Source of the DNA: Microthyrium microscopicum | Taxonomy: Eukaryota; Ascomycota; Dothideomycetes; Microthyriales; Microthyriaceae | DNA: 64,000 nucleotides | Direction of reading: 5' to 3' | Assembly: GCA_010405405.1 (NCBI GenBank) | Contig: MU004237.1 | Location: 600,014 to 664,013 of the forward strand | Shown here: one piece after another, positions 46,480 through 58,312 of the stretch | Layout of the letters: each line of letters opens with the position of its first letter | Numbering within the stretch: position 1 is the first letter of the stretch | The notes under the pieces: model-generated | What the model saw: the letters and a program-made list of their open reading frames with translations, nothing else | What the model was told of the DNA's origin: nothing | Databases searched by the model: none | Position numbers and translations under genes: made by a program

Positions 46480-47673
46480 TATCCCCTCGGTGCATGTGGT
46501 CATGTTGGAATTTGATAGAAACTATAAGGACACGTTTTAGCTAGTTTCACCCCCTGTTTTTAAGCCCCTATTTTTGCCCCTTTTAGGCACTAATAGTACC
46601 TATATTTAGCTATATAAACCTATAGAAACACTTTCTTAGATAGAAATCTAGAGGTCCTTCAAAATAGTGTAATTTCCTTAAAATTTATAGAATCTAGTTT
46701 CTATTAGTTATAAGCCTAGTTATCTCTATACTAGACCTTCTTACTCTCTTATCTTCTTTTAAGTTAAGCCTTTATTAACTCTTAGTTACGCTAAGCTATA
46801 TATTAAACCTTACTTACTAAAGCTAAAGTATAACGAAGCTTCCTAATAAGAATAATTATTAACGTTTACGATTCTAATATTAAACTAAACGATTTTTTTT
46901 AAAAGGAACGTTAATCTCGCTATAGGCTAAATAATAGCTATAGTAAATACTATAACTTCTTACTAAGAGAACGTCTAACTTCCTTTAATAAGAAGGAACG
47001 TCTTTATAATTAGCTTTACTTCTAGGGAGGAACGTCTTTAAGTTTAATAAACTTCTTTTTAAGTTTTAATAAAAGAGAACGCTAAAATAATAATAGGGTT
47101 TACCCTTAGGAAGAACGTTTTTAATAATAGGATTTACCCTTAGGGGGAACGCCTTTAATAATAGGCTTTAAGGAACGCTTTTAGATAATAATAGACTTTT
47201 CTAGAGAACGCCTTTATAGCTTTATAATTAGGAATTTAATAGAATAGTATAATAAGCTATAGAGGAATAATAGAAACTATAAGGATACATTTTAGCTAGT
47301 TTTACCCCTTGTTTTTAAGCCCCTATTTTTGCTCCTTTTAGGTACTAATAGTACCTATATTTAGCTATATAAACCTATAGAAACATCCTCTTAGATAGAA
47401 ATCTAGAAGTCCTTTAAAATAGTGTAATTCCCTTAAAATCTATAAAATCTAGTTTCTATTAGAATTTGATCCTCGTTGCCTTGTGGCCTGTAATGTGCCT
47501 AATATAGCCTAATATAGCCTAAATAGCCTTAAAAGTTATAGGAAACTCTACAAGGCGCGCGGCTAATGTAGCTATCCCGTGACTTTTAAGGCTGTTTAGG
47601 CTATATTAGGCTATATTAGGCACATTACAGGCCACAAGGCAACGGGGATCGAATTCCAACCACCGAGGGGATA
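46480..47673. mobile_element. TA-flanked MITE with long inverted repeats, split by an LTR fossil
   Basis: Inverted arms of about 90 nt start TATCCCCTCGGTG and contain GTTGGAATT, CGTTGCCTTGTGGCCTGTAA and two TAATATAGCC units. The right arm is 47584-47673. The left arm is 46480-46512 plus 47467-47536, interrupted by the LTR element at 46513-47461. Outer ends are flanked by TA. Removing the insert leaves about 240 bp, a normal MITE size. The left arm has an extra 11 nt beside CGGTG that the right arm lacks. Confidence 0.8.
46513..47461. mobile_element. LTR-element fossil (TRIM-like, RIP-degraded) inside the MITE
   Basis: Two direct repeats of 194 nt (46513-46706 and 47268-47461) bound about 560 nt of very AT-rich non-coding DNA. 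Repeat ends form short inverted repeats (about TGATAGAAAC and its complement), and the flanks share a 5-bp target duplication, GAATT (46508-46512 and 47462-47466), as for LTR retrotransposons. The repeats differ at roughly 16 sites, nearly all transitions, and the interior is saturated with A/T, which suggests RIP rather than slow ageing. No coding frame survives. It is heavily broken and, from its size, may never have coded. The interior holds degenerate GAACG-containing units. Confidence 0.75.
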
Positions 47674-48335
47674 TGTATGGAGATGGATGGAATAGGTGTG
47701 GTGAGTGCAAAGATAAAAGCAAAGATCAGAAGAGCTCAGAGGCTTGGCAGGCACGCGAGATAAGATAGGAACTCACGATCTCCGATCTCGGAAAGCATCC
47801 GGCCCCGCCATGCACTGCAGCAAGGATACCCCTGCTTGGGCCTGGATAGGCTTGGAGTTGGGCGAAGAAACAACTTCTGGAGTCTGGACTGTCAGACTGT
47901 GGGACCACTCGACTGTCACGACCAAACTTCTTTTTCGCCCTCTCGTATTGCTCTTATATGCGCACGCGATCAACTCCTCTTTCCATCTTCCCTCTATTCT
48001 CACTCCATATTGCCTCCTATACACCTTCACCTGCAACGCAAGATACATCCATCAGCATATCCCATCATTCCTGAGCTTGGTACGTCATCCCCTTTTCCCT
48101 GAAATCCATTTCATCGCCCACAATATTGGCCTAGAGAGGCCTACCCGTAGCAACCATTCGACACGATAATGGGCGCGCTCCATCAACTGCCGTGTTCCTT
48201 ATCTCACTGGATGACGAGCAGATGGCTTGGATCCCACTCATTTGACGGGAGTCGACGGGTTTTCATTGCTGTATGCCAATGTTATGTTAACCTTGCTTCA
48301 GATTCCAATACTCGCCCTGACACACCTATATCATT
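47674..48335. promoter_or_regulatory. Upstream region of the ethanolamine kinase gene
   Basis: This is about 660 bp between the MITE end and the kinase start. It includes a pyrimidine-rich stretch near 47970-48010 (CTCCTCTTTCCATCTTCCC), typical of fungal promoters before transcription start. Frames here lack domains. No specific factor site is claimed. Confidence 0.35.
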
Positions 48336-49649
48336 ATGGGTCCTGCCCCCAAGTACATCGATCTTGCATACGACCATGCAAATTCCGACGAATCTGCATT
48401 GAAGCTCGTGGCTACATTATTCCCAGACTGGGCTTCACAAAAGGATACTGTTCAGTTTATCCGTTTCAAAGATGGCATCACCAATACTCTTTTGAAGGTC
48501 ATCAATAAACGCCCGGGTTATACAGAAGAACAGATTGACCGAGATGCTGTTCTTCTTCGGGCCTATGGAAATGGCACACAGGTCCTCATTGACCGAGATC
48601 GTATGAATCTTTCAATTTGTACAAGATCGTGGTGCTAACCCGTAATAGGTGAATGCGCATCCCACTCCTTACTCGCAAGTCATAACCTGGCACCTCCACT
48701 ACTCGCCAGATTCAAAAACGGTCTGCTTTACAGGTTTATCTCTGGCAAGGTATGCTCTCCTGCAGATCTAAGGAGGAGCGATGTATGGCGAGCTGTAGCA
48801 AGAAGACTTGCGGAATGGCACGCGACACTACCAATCTCAGCAATCCTCGACAAACCCGGCGAGAAAAATTCCAGCAAAGGTCCCTTCGAAACTATGAGCA
48901 AGATTTCAAGTCTCCCATCTCCGAACATATGGACTGTCATGTATAGATGGTCCTGCGCCTTGCCAGATCAGACCGATTCACAAAGCAATCGCAAAGCCAT
49001 GATTCAAAAAGAACTTGAATGGATGGCTGAGAAACTAGGCGATGTTCCCGGAATCCACTCTCAGCAGTTGATATTTGCGCACTGTGATCTGTTACATGGA
49101 AATGTAATTGTCCAACCATCTGCTGCGCATTTACACCATCCCTCGGAACACTCTGAGCCTAGTTCATCGGCCAGTTCTCCATTGACCGCGCCCAGCATGG
49201 CTTCGGACAGAGATGTAGCTCCTGTTAAAGTGCATTTCATTGACTATGAATATGCCACACCGTCGCCAGTCGCTTTCGACATTGCTAACCACTTTGCCGA
49301 ATGGGGTGGCTTTGACTGCGACTTCACTGTTCTCCCCACCAGAGCTCAAAGAAGGAACTTCTTGAGCACATATCTGCAGGCGTACAACTCTTTCAAGGGC
49401 AGGGAATTTGAGTCAAAAGAACTCGAACAACTCATGGCCGAAGTTGATCTTTTCCGCGGCGTGCCTGGATTCTACTGGGGAATCTGGGCTATCATTCAAG
49501 CTGAGATCAGCTCAATCGATTTCGATTATGCCAACTACGCCGAAGTGCGTATGAGCGAGTACTGGGCGTGGAAGAAATCTTTGACCAACGAAAATGGACA
49601 AGGAGACCAAGTACCAGTTCGCGAACGGCGGTGGGCACAAGACGAATAG
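48336..49649 (+). CDS. EKI1: Ethanolamine kinase
   Basis: Exons 48336-48600 and 48649-49649 give 421 aa. The 48-nt intron has GTATGA and TAATAG ends and a phase-1 join. The enzyme makes phosphoethanolamine from ethanolamine and ATP, the first step of the Kennedy route to phosphatidylethanolamine, in the cytosol. Landmarks are the ATP-side FKDGITNTLLKV, LLYRFISGK, Brenner motif HCDLLHGNVIV and the choline/ethanolamine kinase motif IDYEYATPSPVAFDIANHF followed by AEWGGFDCD. The segment GIWAIIQAEISSIDFDY near the end is typical. A Ser-rich loop of about 25 residues sits between the two catalytic motifs. Ethanolamine is preferred over choline on overall similarity only. Confidence 0.86.
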
Positions 49650-50171
49650 ATACGACCTTTAACGACGACACACTGGCCAGCTATCTCTTTCTGCAATTAA
49701 CCCAGATGCATGCTAGCTGAGGCACACAAACGACTTTTGCTTTGGTTTGGGGATATTTGCCTTTTCTCGATATGCTACCCGTGTACATAATTTGCATTTC
49801 ATAGTGCAGCGAACTGTGCGATTCTGATACCCCCTTCAACATATCTTAGATCGAAGACCATAGCAACTGACCTGTTTCATCAGCAGGTACATTTCCTATA
49901 ATGACATTTTCAAATTCAGTATTGCATAGCAAACGATGCTATTTCATTTGTCATAAGAAGTTTTCTGCTCGATAAAATCGTTCAATTCATACCACATTAT
50001 CAACACACCCAGTCAATTGTAAACAAATAAATACTCCCTCCATCACCCCTATTCCCCAGTCCCAGATCCATGCCAACCCATCTAGAAACTTTTCCAGTCC
50101 CAGTCCCAATTCCCTTTTCCAAAACAAAACTCCATCCTAATGCATCCAAGAAAAGAACCGAAAACAGAAAT
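49650..50171. other. Intergenic between convergent genes
   Basis: This is shared 3' flank of the kinase and regulator genes. Nothing else is recognised. Confidence 0.4.
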
Positions 50172-53005
50172 TTATAGCGTAATGGACATGCAAATCTGCA
50201 TATCGCTGGTTATCCCTCCATCATCAAAACTCCACGTCCCATCCCCCACCGCATCTAAATCCAACAACGCATCAAACTCATCCTGCACATGGAACTCTGG
50301 CATCACACTTGCGCTGAACAGTTTTAAGTCTGCTTCGAGATTACTTGTGTGTACATCGTCATGTGTGTCGCCGAAAATCGTCGTGCCTGCTGTCGTTGCT
50401 GCGAGTGATGCCGTATCAAGATGTGAATGCGAATCAATGTGTGTGTGGTGCGAGGACGAATCGCTATCGGGCGGTGTTGAGGCGAGGAAAGATTGTAGTT
50501 GGGTGGCGACTTCTTCGTCGGATGTGTTGGGTGTGTTCATATCTGCTACGAACAGTGCGTGGCGAGGCAGTGTATCTGGCGGCGAGGGCGCGTGGGTGCT
50601 GGGTGGTGGCATGGAAGCTAAGTCCAGACGGCGGCCGGCATCTACGAGGTCTTCGACGGATGCTACGGGATGCATGTTCTCTGCCGCTGAGGGACTAGCG
50701 CCAGCTTCAGCTGTTAGAGTAGACACTTGGATGCCTGCCTTTCGTATTGCGGCTTCCAGGAAGGCGGTGGAGTAGTCTGCGGCGGCATACATGTCGCGTA
50801 ACTTGCCCATTACGCCCATACATTGGCAGAAACCCCTCAGGGAGGCGCGGCGGATGTCGTCGTCGGGGGATTTTATGTCCAGGAGGTGGATTATTATGGC
50901 TGGTAGGAGGACGGTTACGCCGGTGGTGGGGAGGTATTTTACTAGGCCGGCGCCGTCGAGGGCTTGCGCGATGGAGGTTATGGATGTGGCGGCTCGGCGG
51001 ACGTTTTGACGGGAACATTCGAGGAGTTCGACGGCGGCGGGGGTGGTTGGGTTGGCGGTTGGTGAGGAGGGTAGGACTTGGGGCCGGTGGAGGGCGGAGA
51101 GGGTGGTGAAGAAGACGAGATGGAGGAGGGCCCGAGATAGGTCAATGGGCGCAAAGCCGGTGAAGGTGTCGGTGTGTTGGGCTTCGGGGGGGAGGTTGTC
51201 GAGCCAGGTCTGGAGATCTGTGTCGCAGAACTTGACTTCGGAGGTTTCGGGGTCGAGTTTCTTGGGGAGAAGCATCATTGTTGTGCGGTCGTTGACCATT
51301 CCTTGGTTGTTGTTGAGGACGCAGTACTGCTTGGAGAGTACACGAGAGATGCACAGGCATAGTTTGGCCTTTTCGATACACATGACGGCGAGGGTACGTT
51401 GTTTGTCGACATCGCGGGCAAGTGTGCAGTCGGCGGGCACACAGCTGACGTTGTCGGGGATGGCAACGATTTCAAAGTCTTCGAGGGTCATCATGGGTAC
51501 GTCGTAGTCTTCGGCCTTGATGCGGGTTGGTCTTCTCATTCCGAGAGCTATTAGTCGGTCTCTCATATATGTTGACCACCAGATACGTTTCCAAAGTCTG
51601 GTGCGTTTGGCGTCCATGTTAGATCGCTCGGGGTTGCGGTGAAGTCCAATGGTATGGGCTACGGATGTGGCGACTCCCATCCAGTGCCAGGTATCTTTCT
51701 GGTCATCTGGGGTCTCGTAGTAGTATGTCAACAGTAACAGAGCCTGGACTAATGATACGCGATCTGATTCATAGTCAAAGTCGTACAGAAGCTATGTTGG
51801 TTAGTGATATCGATGTTTAGCTGTTCTTTTTGACACTCACCCTGGTCTTGTTGAAAAAATCCTTGCGGGCTTGTTTTCTGGAGGAATATCCGGCATTGAA
51901 AAGATGCTGCATATCCACGAATGCTGAGCCAGCAAACATTACTGCGTGATATAAGATCAAGCTTATCCGTCCCAAAGCACCATTGCCACTCTCTATGATC
52001 ATTACAAAGTCATACAAATCGACGAGTGGCATATAAGGATGCACAAATTCTATGTAAGCTCGAAGAAGTTCATTTCGAAGGGCTGTGCCAGGGACTGTAA
52101 GGGCCCCTTTCTTTTCCAAATATGCAGTCTCATCTGGTCCAATCCTCGGTGGAAGAGGTTTAATGAAATATGGAATGTTTGGAAGGTTGGCGACGGCTGG
52201 AAATCGTGGACCTGGGGAGAAATAATGTGAATCGACCGACATTGGACTCGGCTGTAGCATTGGATATGGTGATTGTGCCCCTGGGCTGAAAGACATGCGA
52301 GAATTGATAGTCTGTAAGCTCAAATTCAAACGTTGGCCGGTTGTTCGGTCTGGTATTCATTGTCAGCCTTGTGCTTCCGCTCAGCCGTGCCAACATCTCC
52401 ACTCTCCACCAGTTAAGATTCGCACCCCAAAGAATCGTTCAACACACAAATCACACAACTTACATATTGAATGTGGTACATGGCTCTCGATAGGTGAGTC
52501 GATATCATGTGATCGTGTGCCTGTCATTGCTGGCTGCATGAATGGCATGGAGTTTCTCGAGGCGATTTTTCGACCCACGACTTTTGTGGAAACTGCAGCC
52601 GCTGCATCTTGGGATGTGACGTTGTTCCCCTTGCCCGTATCCGTTATCTCAGCGCCATCCTTGTTCCATTTCCTGCAGCACATGTCAGTCCCGTCTCTCG
52701 CGTGGTGTGAACGTGATGGATTTGTCAATTTCCCATACGCAATGATGAACCTACTTCTTTCTGCGGGACTCGGAAACAATGCATTCGACTTCGTCAAGAC
52801 GACAATTGGTGCATGGAGCACCATGTTCAGTGACGTTGCATCGAACTTTTCGAGCTCTACAGCATTGACATGCCTTTGAAGCTCGTCGCTTTACTGGTCG
52901 TGCTGGAGCTGCTCCGTCAAGTCCAGCAGCAGATGCTTTACGTTTCTGGGGCGGCGAGGTTGAGGATTCCTTGGGTGAAGACGGTTCTGAACTTGAACTC
53001 GCCAT
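50172..53005 (-). CDS. Zn2Cys6 transcription factor, CTF1/Far-like
   Basis: Exons 52755-53005, 52464-52672, 51841-52349 and 50172-51791 give 862 aa. The zinc cluster has Cys46, 49, 56, 65, 68 and 75 (CQCCRARKVRC, then CTNCRLDEVEC), preceded by a basic KRKAS and PVKRRAS stretch. The fungal_trans middle domain reads ELLRAYIEFVHPYMPLVDLY, then GRISLILYHAVMFAGSAFVD and TWHWMGVATSVAHTIGLHRN, closely like the cutinase factor CTF1 and the Far fatty-acid regulators. These activate lipid or cutin breakdown genes. The C-terminus is acidic and Ser/Thr/His-rich, probably an activation region. Regulation of the acyl-CoA dehydrogenase nearby is possible but not shown. Confidence 0.85.
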
Positions 53006-56000
53006 GATTATGTATCGAGCGGTTGTGATCGATGGGACAATGGAGAATATGGCTCCAAATAGTACACGGCGTGGGTAAACACATGGAAAACAATCACACT
53101 GCAAGCAACCACGCGCGAAGCAGGGACAGGCAAAATATAAGTAGGCGGAAAATCAAACGCAATAGCAAGCGTGTGGGCCAAAAGTTAGTGTGAAGCTTTA
53201 AAACGCATCCAGGCCAGGTCTGGTTCGTGACCCATGGGATCAGCCAAGATTACGAGATTATGGCCCTCTGAAGAAATAGAGGCATTTTGTACTTATTGCG
53301 GGGCTCTTTTTACGCGACTAGGTGTATGAAAGTCTCCATGTTCCCCAAACCAAGCCAAAGCCTTGAACAATGTGCACCCCGGATTGCTGGGCTTGCCCCG
53401 GTTGCCACTGGTTTGAGTGTAAACGTGCTGCCTCTTCTTTAGTCACTTTGCGGACAGGAACCAATCCCCGTCTGAATCAGACTGTGGAGTTCATGAGGCT
53501 GTGAGTGACAAAACGTTCATCGATTGTCGGCCTGGCTCGGACTTGAAATTCCGCAGCTTTCGGATAAGTGGAAGTGTGCTCTCTCCACACGTTACACGAT
53601 GTTTATCTCCTTGCACAACACGAGAAACATTGTCACTACTTCTCTCCACAGTAGCAGCCATAACACACTCAAAAAATACATTCAGGGTTCAAAAATCCTC
53701 AGGTCAAGCACAACCCTCTCAACGCCATCAATGCGGCGATCAACACTATGCCCCTTTGGTCTTTCTACCGAGGCGACTCGTCTGCAGGCAGGATGCTCAA
53801 ACAGGTCATTTGGGAAACTGACTGGAAGCGGAAGCGGGAGCTGGGATCACATTTTTCCAGCCTTGTGCAGTAATTCCGCCTGCAAACTCTGAACGGGCGA
53901 ACAGGCTTTGGACAATCTGTCGCCTGGGGTTGGCGTTTTTTGCACGTTGCTCGTGATCATAGCCTCATCAACCGCTAAAACAAATAACTGTGGATTTCAT
54001 GGCCAACAGTGAGCCTGCTGACAAGCACGTCAGCTACGATGCCCGTTTGTATCCAATAATTGGCGTCAGACTGTGGGTTTCAATGCAATCCTTCAATCTC
54101 AAGATACTAGACTTGAAAGGGCAGTTGTACCACGAGTTGAAAACATGTTGTTGAAGTCGAGACTTGTACAAAGTAATGAATATCAGGGTATCACTGATTG
54201 GTCTGTGTTTTGCTCTAACTGACTGGTCCGGCAATCTTTTCCCTTGCTGGTGGCATTCTCGAAGGTTGGAAATAAAAGCCGATCGCCCTTCCCGTCCATG
54301 GCGCCAACGGCTGTTGACAGGGGCCCTTGATGGTGTAATTCTTCACCTTTTGCTGCTGGTCCTTAACTCGAGACACTGTGAATTTTTGATCGAGATTCGA
54401 CGTTTTTACCAGAATTAACAGCGGCAAGATCGCCAATTGTATGTGAAGATGTTGTCTAGCGCAAGAAGTAATGCGTTTGTACCTTTGGAATGGATCCGTG
54501 GTACACCAACGAGCTAGTATGCTCTCTATTACTGCACATCGACATTTGGAACATTAAACTTTTATGGGGGACTCCATAAAACGTTGTGTAGATATCTCCA
54601 TATCCATGAAATATACTGACAACGCAACAAGCGGTCTCGAAATAGGTTTAGCACACGCATAAGTTCGAGGACGACCAGCTTTCTATCTCGAGTTGCCTCG
54701 TAAGGCAATCCTCCAGTATTTCGCAAGCAACAATTCATATACAATTGTTAAATTACTCACCAATCAGATTATATTGCCACGCGACAGATACAAAGAGCCT
54801 CGAAGCCGTATCAATAATATTCAATTCCAGTGTGGGCTATATACATGCGCCGTGCCAACCATGCACTCTGGTCCGTTGGCATGGTTCTATATCTAAATCC
54901 ATAGGTTGTACTCATTAAACATCTACGAATGATAATCCAAAATATTATGATGATCCAATGTACACAACCCTAGATACACCTAAGGTACCTAGGTACATAT
55001 GTGGTGAAGAACCTTCACACGAATGGATCATGCAGTCTCCACAAAGGTTTGAAATAGTCCAAAGCTATTGATCGTCCGGGTTCTCAATTCATGAAAGACT
55101 GTCTATCCCGGGCTATAGTGAGTATCTTATGAGATATAAGCTTTGCGATACTGTATTGGTACAAGTGTCAAATGACTTTTTGCACAGCGAACTTACAAAC
55201 GATACCAAGCTTGGTCCAAGATACAGGAGATATGAGCCGCTACTACTGGGCCGTGTCGCTCTTCAAAAACATCCCACAAGAAATCCTACGGAGTAGCATG
55301 TTCCTTGTTCAAAGGTGGGAAGTAAAGAACGCTCCGACTTCAATCCGATCTTATGTCTCAGCTGAAGAACATGCGTTCTTCGGCGATTTAATTGAAAGCA
55401 ATATGGCCATGCACGTTAATGACATTCGTTTAAGTTCTGGAATGTTGTTCTATAGTGTCAGGGTTCTTATCTAAACACTATATCGTGTCAATTTCACGCC
55501 TATAGCGAAGAAAAAGACCTATATTAAATTCCGATCTCGGGCTAGCAATGAAAATATCGTGCTCATCAACTACAATCGTAAACACTGTCACCAACACAAA
55601 ATCAGCTACATAGCAGACACCACTTCTCCATTGCTCGGGAACTAGCGATCGCATCGAAACCTTGCTGCAGGCCCCATGGGGAAATCCCTCAGCAACAGAC
55701 TGTCACACTCACGGAAGCATGTACGGTAGTTGTATCCTTGCCGCCTCTAGGCATGACGGGTGGCTGTTTTTGGCAACGCATACCTGGCGCCGGCCAACAT
55801 ACTGAACAAGGGTTTTAAAAGCGTCAAAGACTTCTATTCGACGGAATACAGGGGGCACAGACAGATATCACGATCTATCGTATCTTCATGTGTCGCAAAA
55901 TATATATGCGTAGATTGAAGAATTCACGGAACAGAGAAATATTATTATACTCTCGATCCTGAGATACCTATACCTTGAAAGATCTATGACAAGGCGGCAA

Positions 56001-56054
56001 TAATCCAGGCAGACTGATCATGGTAGATCATATTTGCCTGCTGCACCTCTTGTC
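53006..56054. other. 3-kb gene-poor upstream region of the Zn2Cys6 gene
   Basis: This is the longest gap in the window. Frames here (for example 53501-53821 and 55172-55474) lack domains, splice partners or homologous look. Short palindromic CCTAGGTAC-like strings occur near 54970-55000. There are no transposon ends, tRNA or tandem arrays. It may hold long regulatory sequence or non-coding transcripts. Confidence 0.4.
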
Positions 56055-56487
56055 ATGAACCTACCAATCACACGTCCTCTCAAGCTTTTTGATAATCACC
56101 CACCACGCGAAGCGAGACGGCACAGCTATCATAGACTGCAGGATGAATGGTGGGGCAAACACCCAGAGGGTCTTACGCAAGACATCGTAAACAGCTCAAC
56201 CGCCTCGGCATATGCCTCGAATAGGTAAGGCTTCATCATGTTCCTCCAACAGCATGCATATGCCGGCAGCGGGAGCCAAGCGCCGGTATTTGGAGAAGAC
56301 GAGATTTGGTCGATTCGGGATGCCGGAGAAGCGGTGAGCGAAGCGATTGTAAATGCCGTTCCCGGCGACCTTCCTATTTGGGATTTTGACATTTCTTTCC
56401 CAAGAGGTATGATGGAGTCGTAACGATGTTCTTGTTGGCTGATTGGCAGATACGAGTGCCAGCGCGACGGGCGAGCTGTGGGTGTAG
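56055..56487 (+). CDS. Possible small three-exon protein
   Basis: Exons 56055-56224, 56270-56406 and 56450-56487 join through two introns of 45 and 43 nt (GTAAGG to GGCAG, GTATGA to GGCAG), both in phase, giving 114 aa. The product is polar, with RPLKLFDNHPPREARRHSYH, a VFGEDEIWSIRDAGEAV helix and the end DTSASATGELWV. I do not recognise it. Two size-typical introns that both keep frame argue for a real gene, but short frames splice by chance too. Confidence 0.42.
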
Positions 56488-56779
56488 GATTTCGCGTCCG
56501 AGTATTTGGGAACTCAACAAATTTCTAGGTTGACGCATAGTTCATGCAGTTACAATTGGTTGTAAGTAACATGTACTTGCTTTGACGGAGTCTCGCAAGC
56601 ATCTCCTGATGCGTTCTTTTCCTATCCACAGGATAAACCTTTGTAAGGCCCCGATTTCGAATTCAATTGATCGGTCATAAGGCTGAATACCAAGTAGGTA
56701 TGCTATGGGCATGACAGATATACCATGAAGTTCATTGATAGGTCTAATTCTAGATGGTTCTTCATTGGTGGAAAGCTAT

Positions 56780-58312
56780 CTACATCTTTGACTTCCCCAA
56801 GAGTTTTGTTTTGGTCTGGTAGATTTTCAAAAGTTGACGAACAGCCAGATCAAGCATAACATCTTCTGATCCACCAGGAATACTGCCAAAAGTAAGCATC
56901 AATTGAGCGTCAGATATAGGATCAACTTACCGGACACCATTCACTTCACGGTAAATTCGCTCAGCAACCTCACCTTGCCCAGTCCTCGTGTATCCGTTAC
57001 CACCAAATAGAAGGACAGCCACCTGAGCACATTCGTTGATGACTATTCCAGCTTGAGCTTTGCACAACGCAGTCAGACCGCCAAGCTCAACGTCTGCCTC
57101 GGCCTTTTTCATCTTTGTCATTTGGTAGACAAACTGCTCGACCCAGGCCCACTGACTTTCTAGCAAAGCACCTGCCTTTGCAATTCGATGTCTGACCACA
57201 GGTTGCTCAATCAGTGTTTTGCCAAATGCTTCCCTCTTCATCACATAAGCGAACGCAGCACTCAACGCAACTCGTGCCTGTCTGGTAGCTCCAATCGCAA
57301 TAGCCAAGCGCTCATGGTTGAAGTTCGTCATGATATAAGTCATTCCCTTACCCTCTTCGCCAATGAGATTTTCCACTGGCACTTTGACATCGTCCAGCTC
57401 AATATAAGTAGTACCGCCAGTAATTTGACCTCCAACTTTGAGCCGGCGCATCGTGACGCCAGGGTGACCTTTGAGTGGCACTAGAAGTAGTGATAGACCT
57501 CCTGGGCCTGCCTTGCCAGTACGTACAGCCATGGTGGCGTATTCGGACCATATGCCGGTGGTGATCCATTTCTTACTGCCGTTGACGATGTAGTGCTTTC
57601 CGTCCGATGATTTTTCGGCGGTGGTGGAGATGTTGGCCACGTCGCTTCCTGCGCCTGGTTCCGTGATGGCGATGCAGATTCTCTTCTTGCCTAGGAGAAG
57701 GTCTGGGAGATACTTTTCTTGGAGACTCTTGCTGGCGAACTTGATTAATGGTGGAATACCGAACGATACACCGGTTGTTAATGATCCGCCGGGCCCAGCC
57801 AGACCGGATCGACTCATCTGCAAAAATTAGATCGAGCTTTGCATAAGATCATGTCCTTGTACCTCATCTGTACTAGGAATTTATTAGCACCAAAGTATAC
57901 AAAGATATATCTTGACCGATACCTCCCTTGACGAAGGAGATGTAATCAAGAAATGTAACAGTCGAAATCGCAAAAGTAGAAGGGGTATTTACTAAATGGA
58001 CATGTGTAAATAATCAAACTCTTCAACCTTTACACCACCAGGTAGTTCATGTAGTCCAACCTTCTTCAACCACTCAACTGGTAGAGGTGCAGGTAAAGAT
58101 GGAATAAGCATGTTATTCTCCGCAAACGTCTTGAACACATGTTCAGGTACTAAACCCTCCTCATCCCATTCAAGAGCATTTGCAATGAGGTTCTTGCCTA
58201 TAAAGTCGCGACACGCCTTCTGCCACCGCTTGTGGCTGTCGCTGTAGTAAGGAGATGGAAGGCCATTCAGCCATGGAGGCTCCGCAAACGGGACGTTCAC
58301 TGATTTCGCCAT
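56780..58312 (-). CDS. Acyl-CoA dehydrogenase with a 10-nt microexon
   Basis: Exons 57993-58312, 57863-57872, 56931-57817 and 56780-56882 give 439 aa. The flavoenzyme introduces a trans-2 double bond into acyl-CoA. Landmarks are GGSLTTGVSFGIPPLIKF, ICIAITEPGAGSDVANI, the FAD-side KKWITTGIWSEYATMAV, NFNHERLAIAIGATR, GGNGYTRTG and IPGGSEDVMLDLAVRQLL. The microexon TACAGATGAG restores the expected IYTDEMSRSGLAGP. Neither neighbouring exon can be joined in frame without it. The C-terminal tripeptide is SKM, a PTS1-like signal, and there is no mitochondrial presequence, so a peroxisomal site is plausible. The first intron is 120 nt and the second 45 nt. Confidence 0.85.
57863..57872 (-). other. 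Predicted 10-nt coding microexon of the acyl-CoA dehydrogenase
   Basis: The minus-strand context is TTCCTAG, then TACAGATGAG, then GTACAAGG. It supplies the residues YTDE together with the flanking split codon. Confidence 0.75.

Noticed and set aside
46513-47461. A 9-bp target duplication (GAATTTGAT) suggesting a Mutator-type element
   Set aside because: The extra bases belong to the element end. With ends set at the inverted TGATAGAAAC-type termini the duplication is 5 bp, fitting an LTR element.
46480-47673. A CRISPR-like or satellite reading of the repeated TAATATAGCC units
   Set aside because: The units are part of inverted MITE arms, occur only twice per arm and lack spacers. CRISPR does not occur in fungal nuclear DNA.
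47744-48169. Open frame upstream of the ethanolamine kinase gene
   Set aside because: It is a pyrimidine-rich promoter region without domain features. The kinase start at 48336 is well supported.
55172-55474. 100-residue open frame in the 3-kb gap
   Set aside because: It has no domain, signal peptide or splice evidence. Frames of this length are expected by chance in 3 kb.
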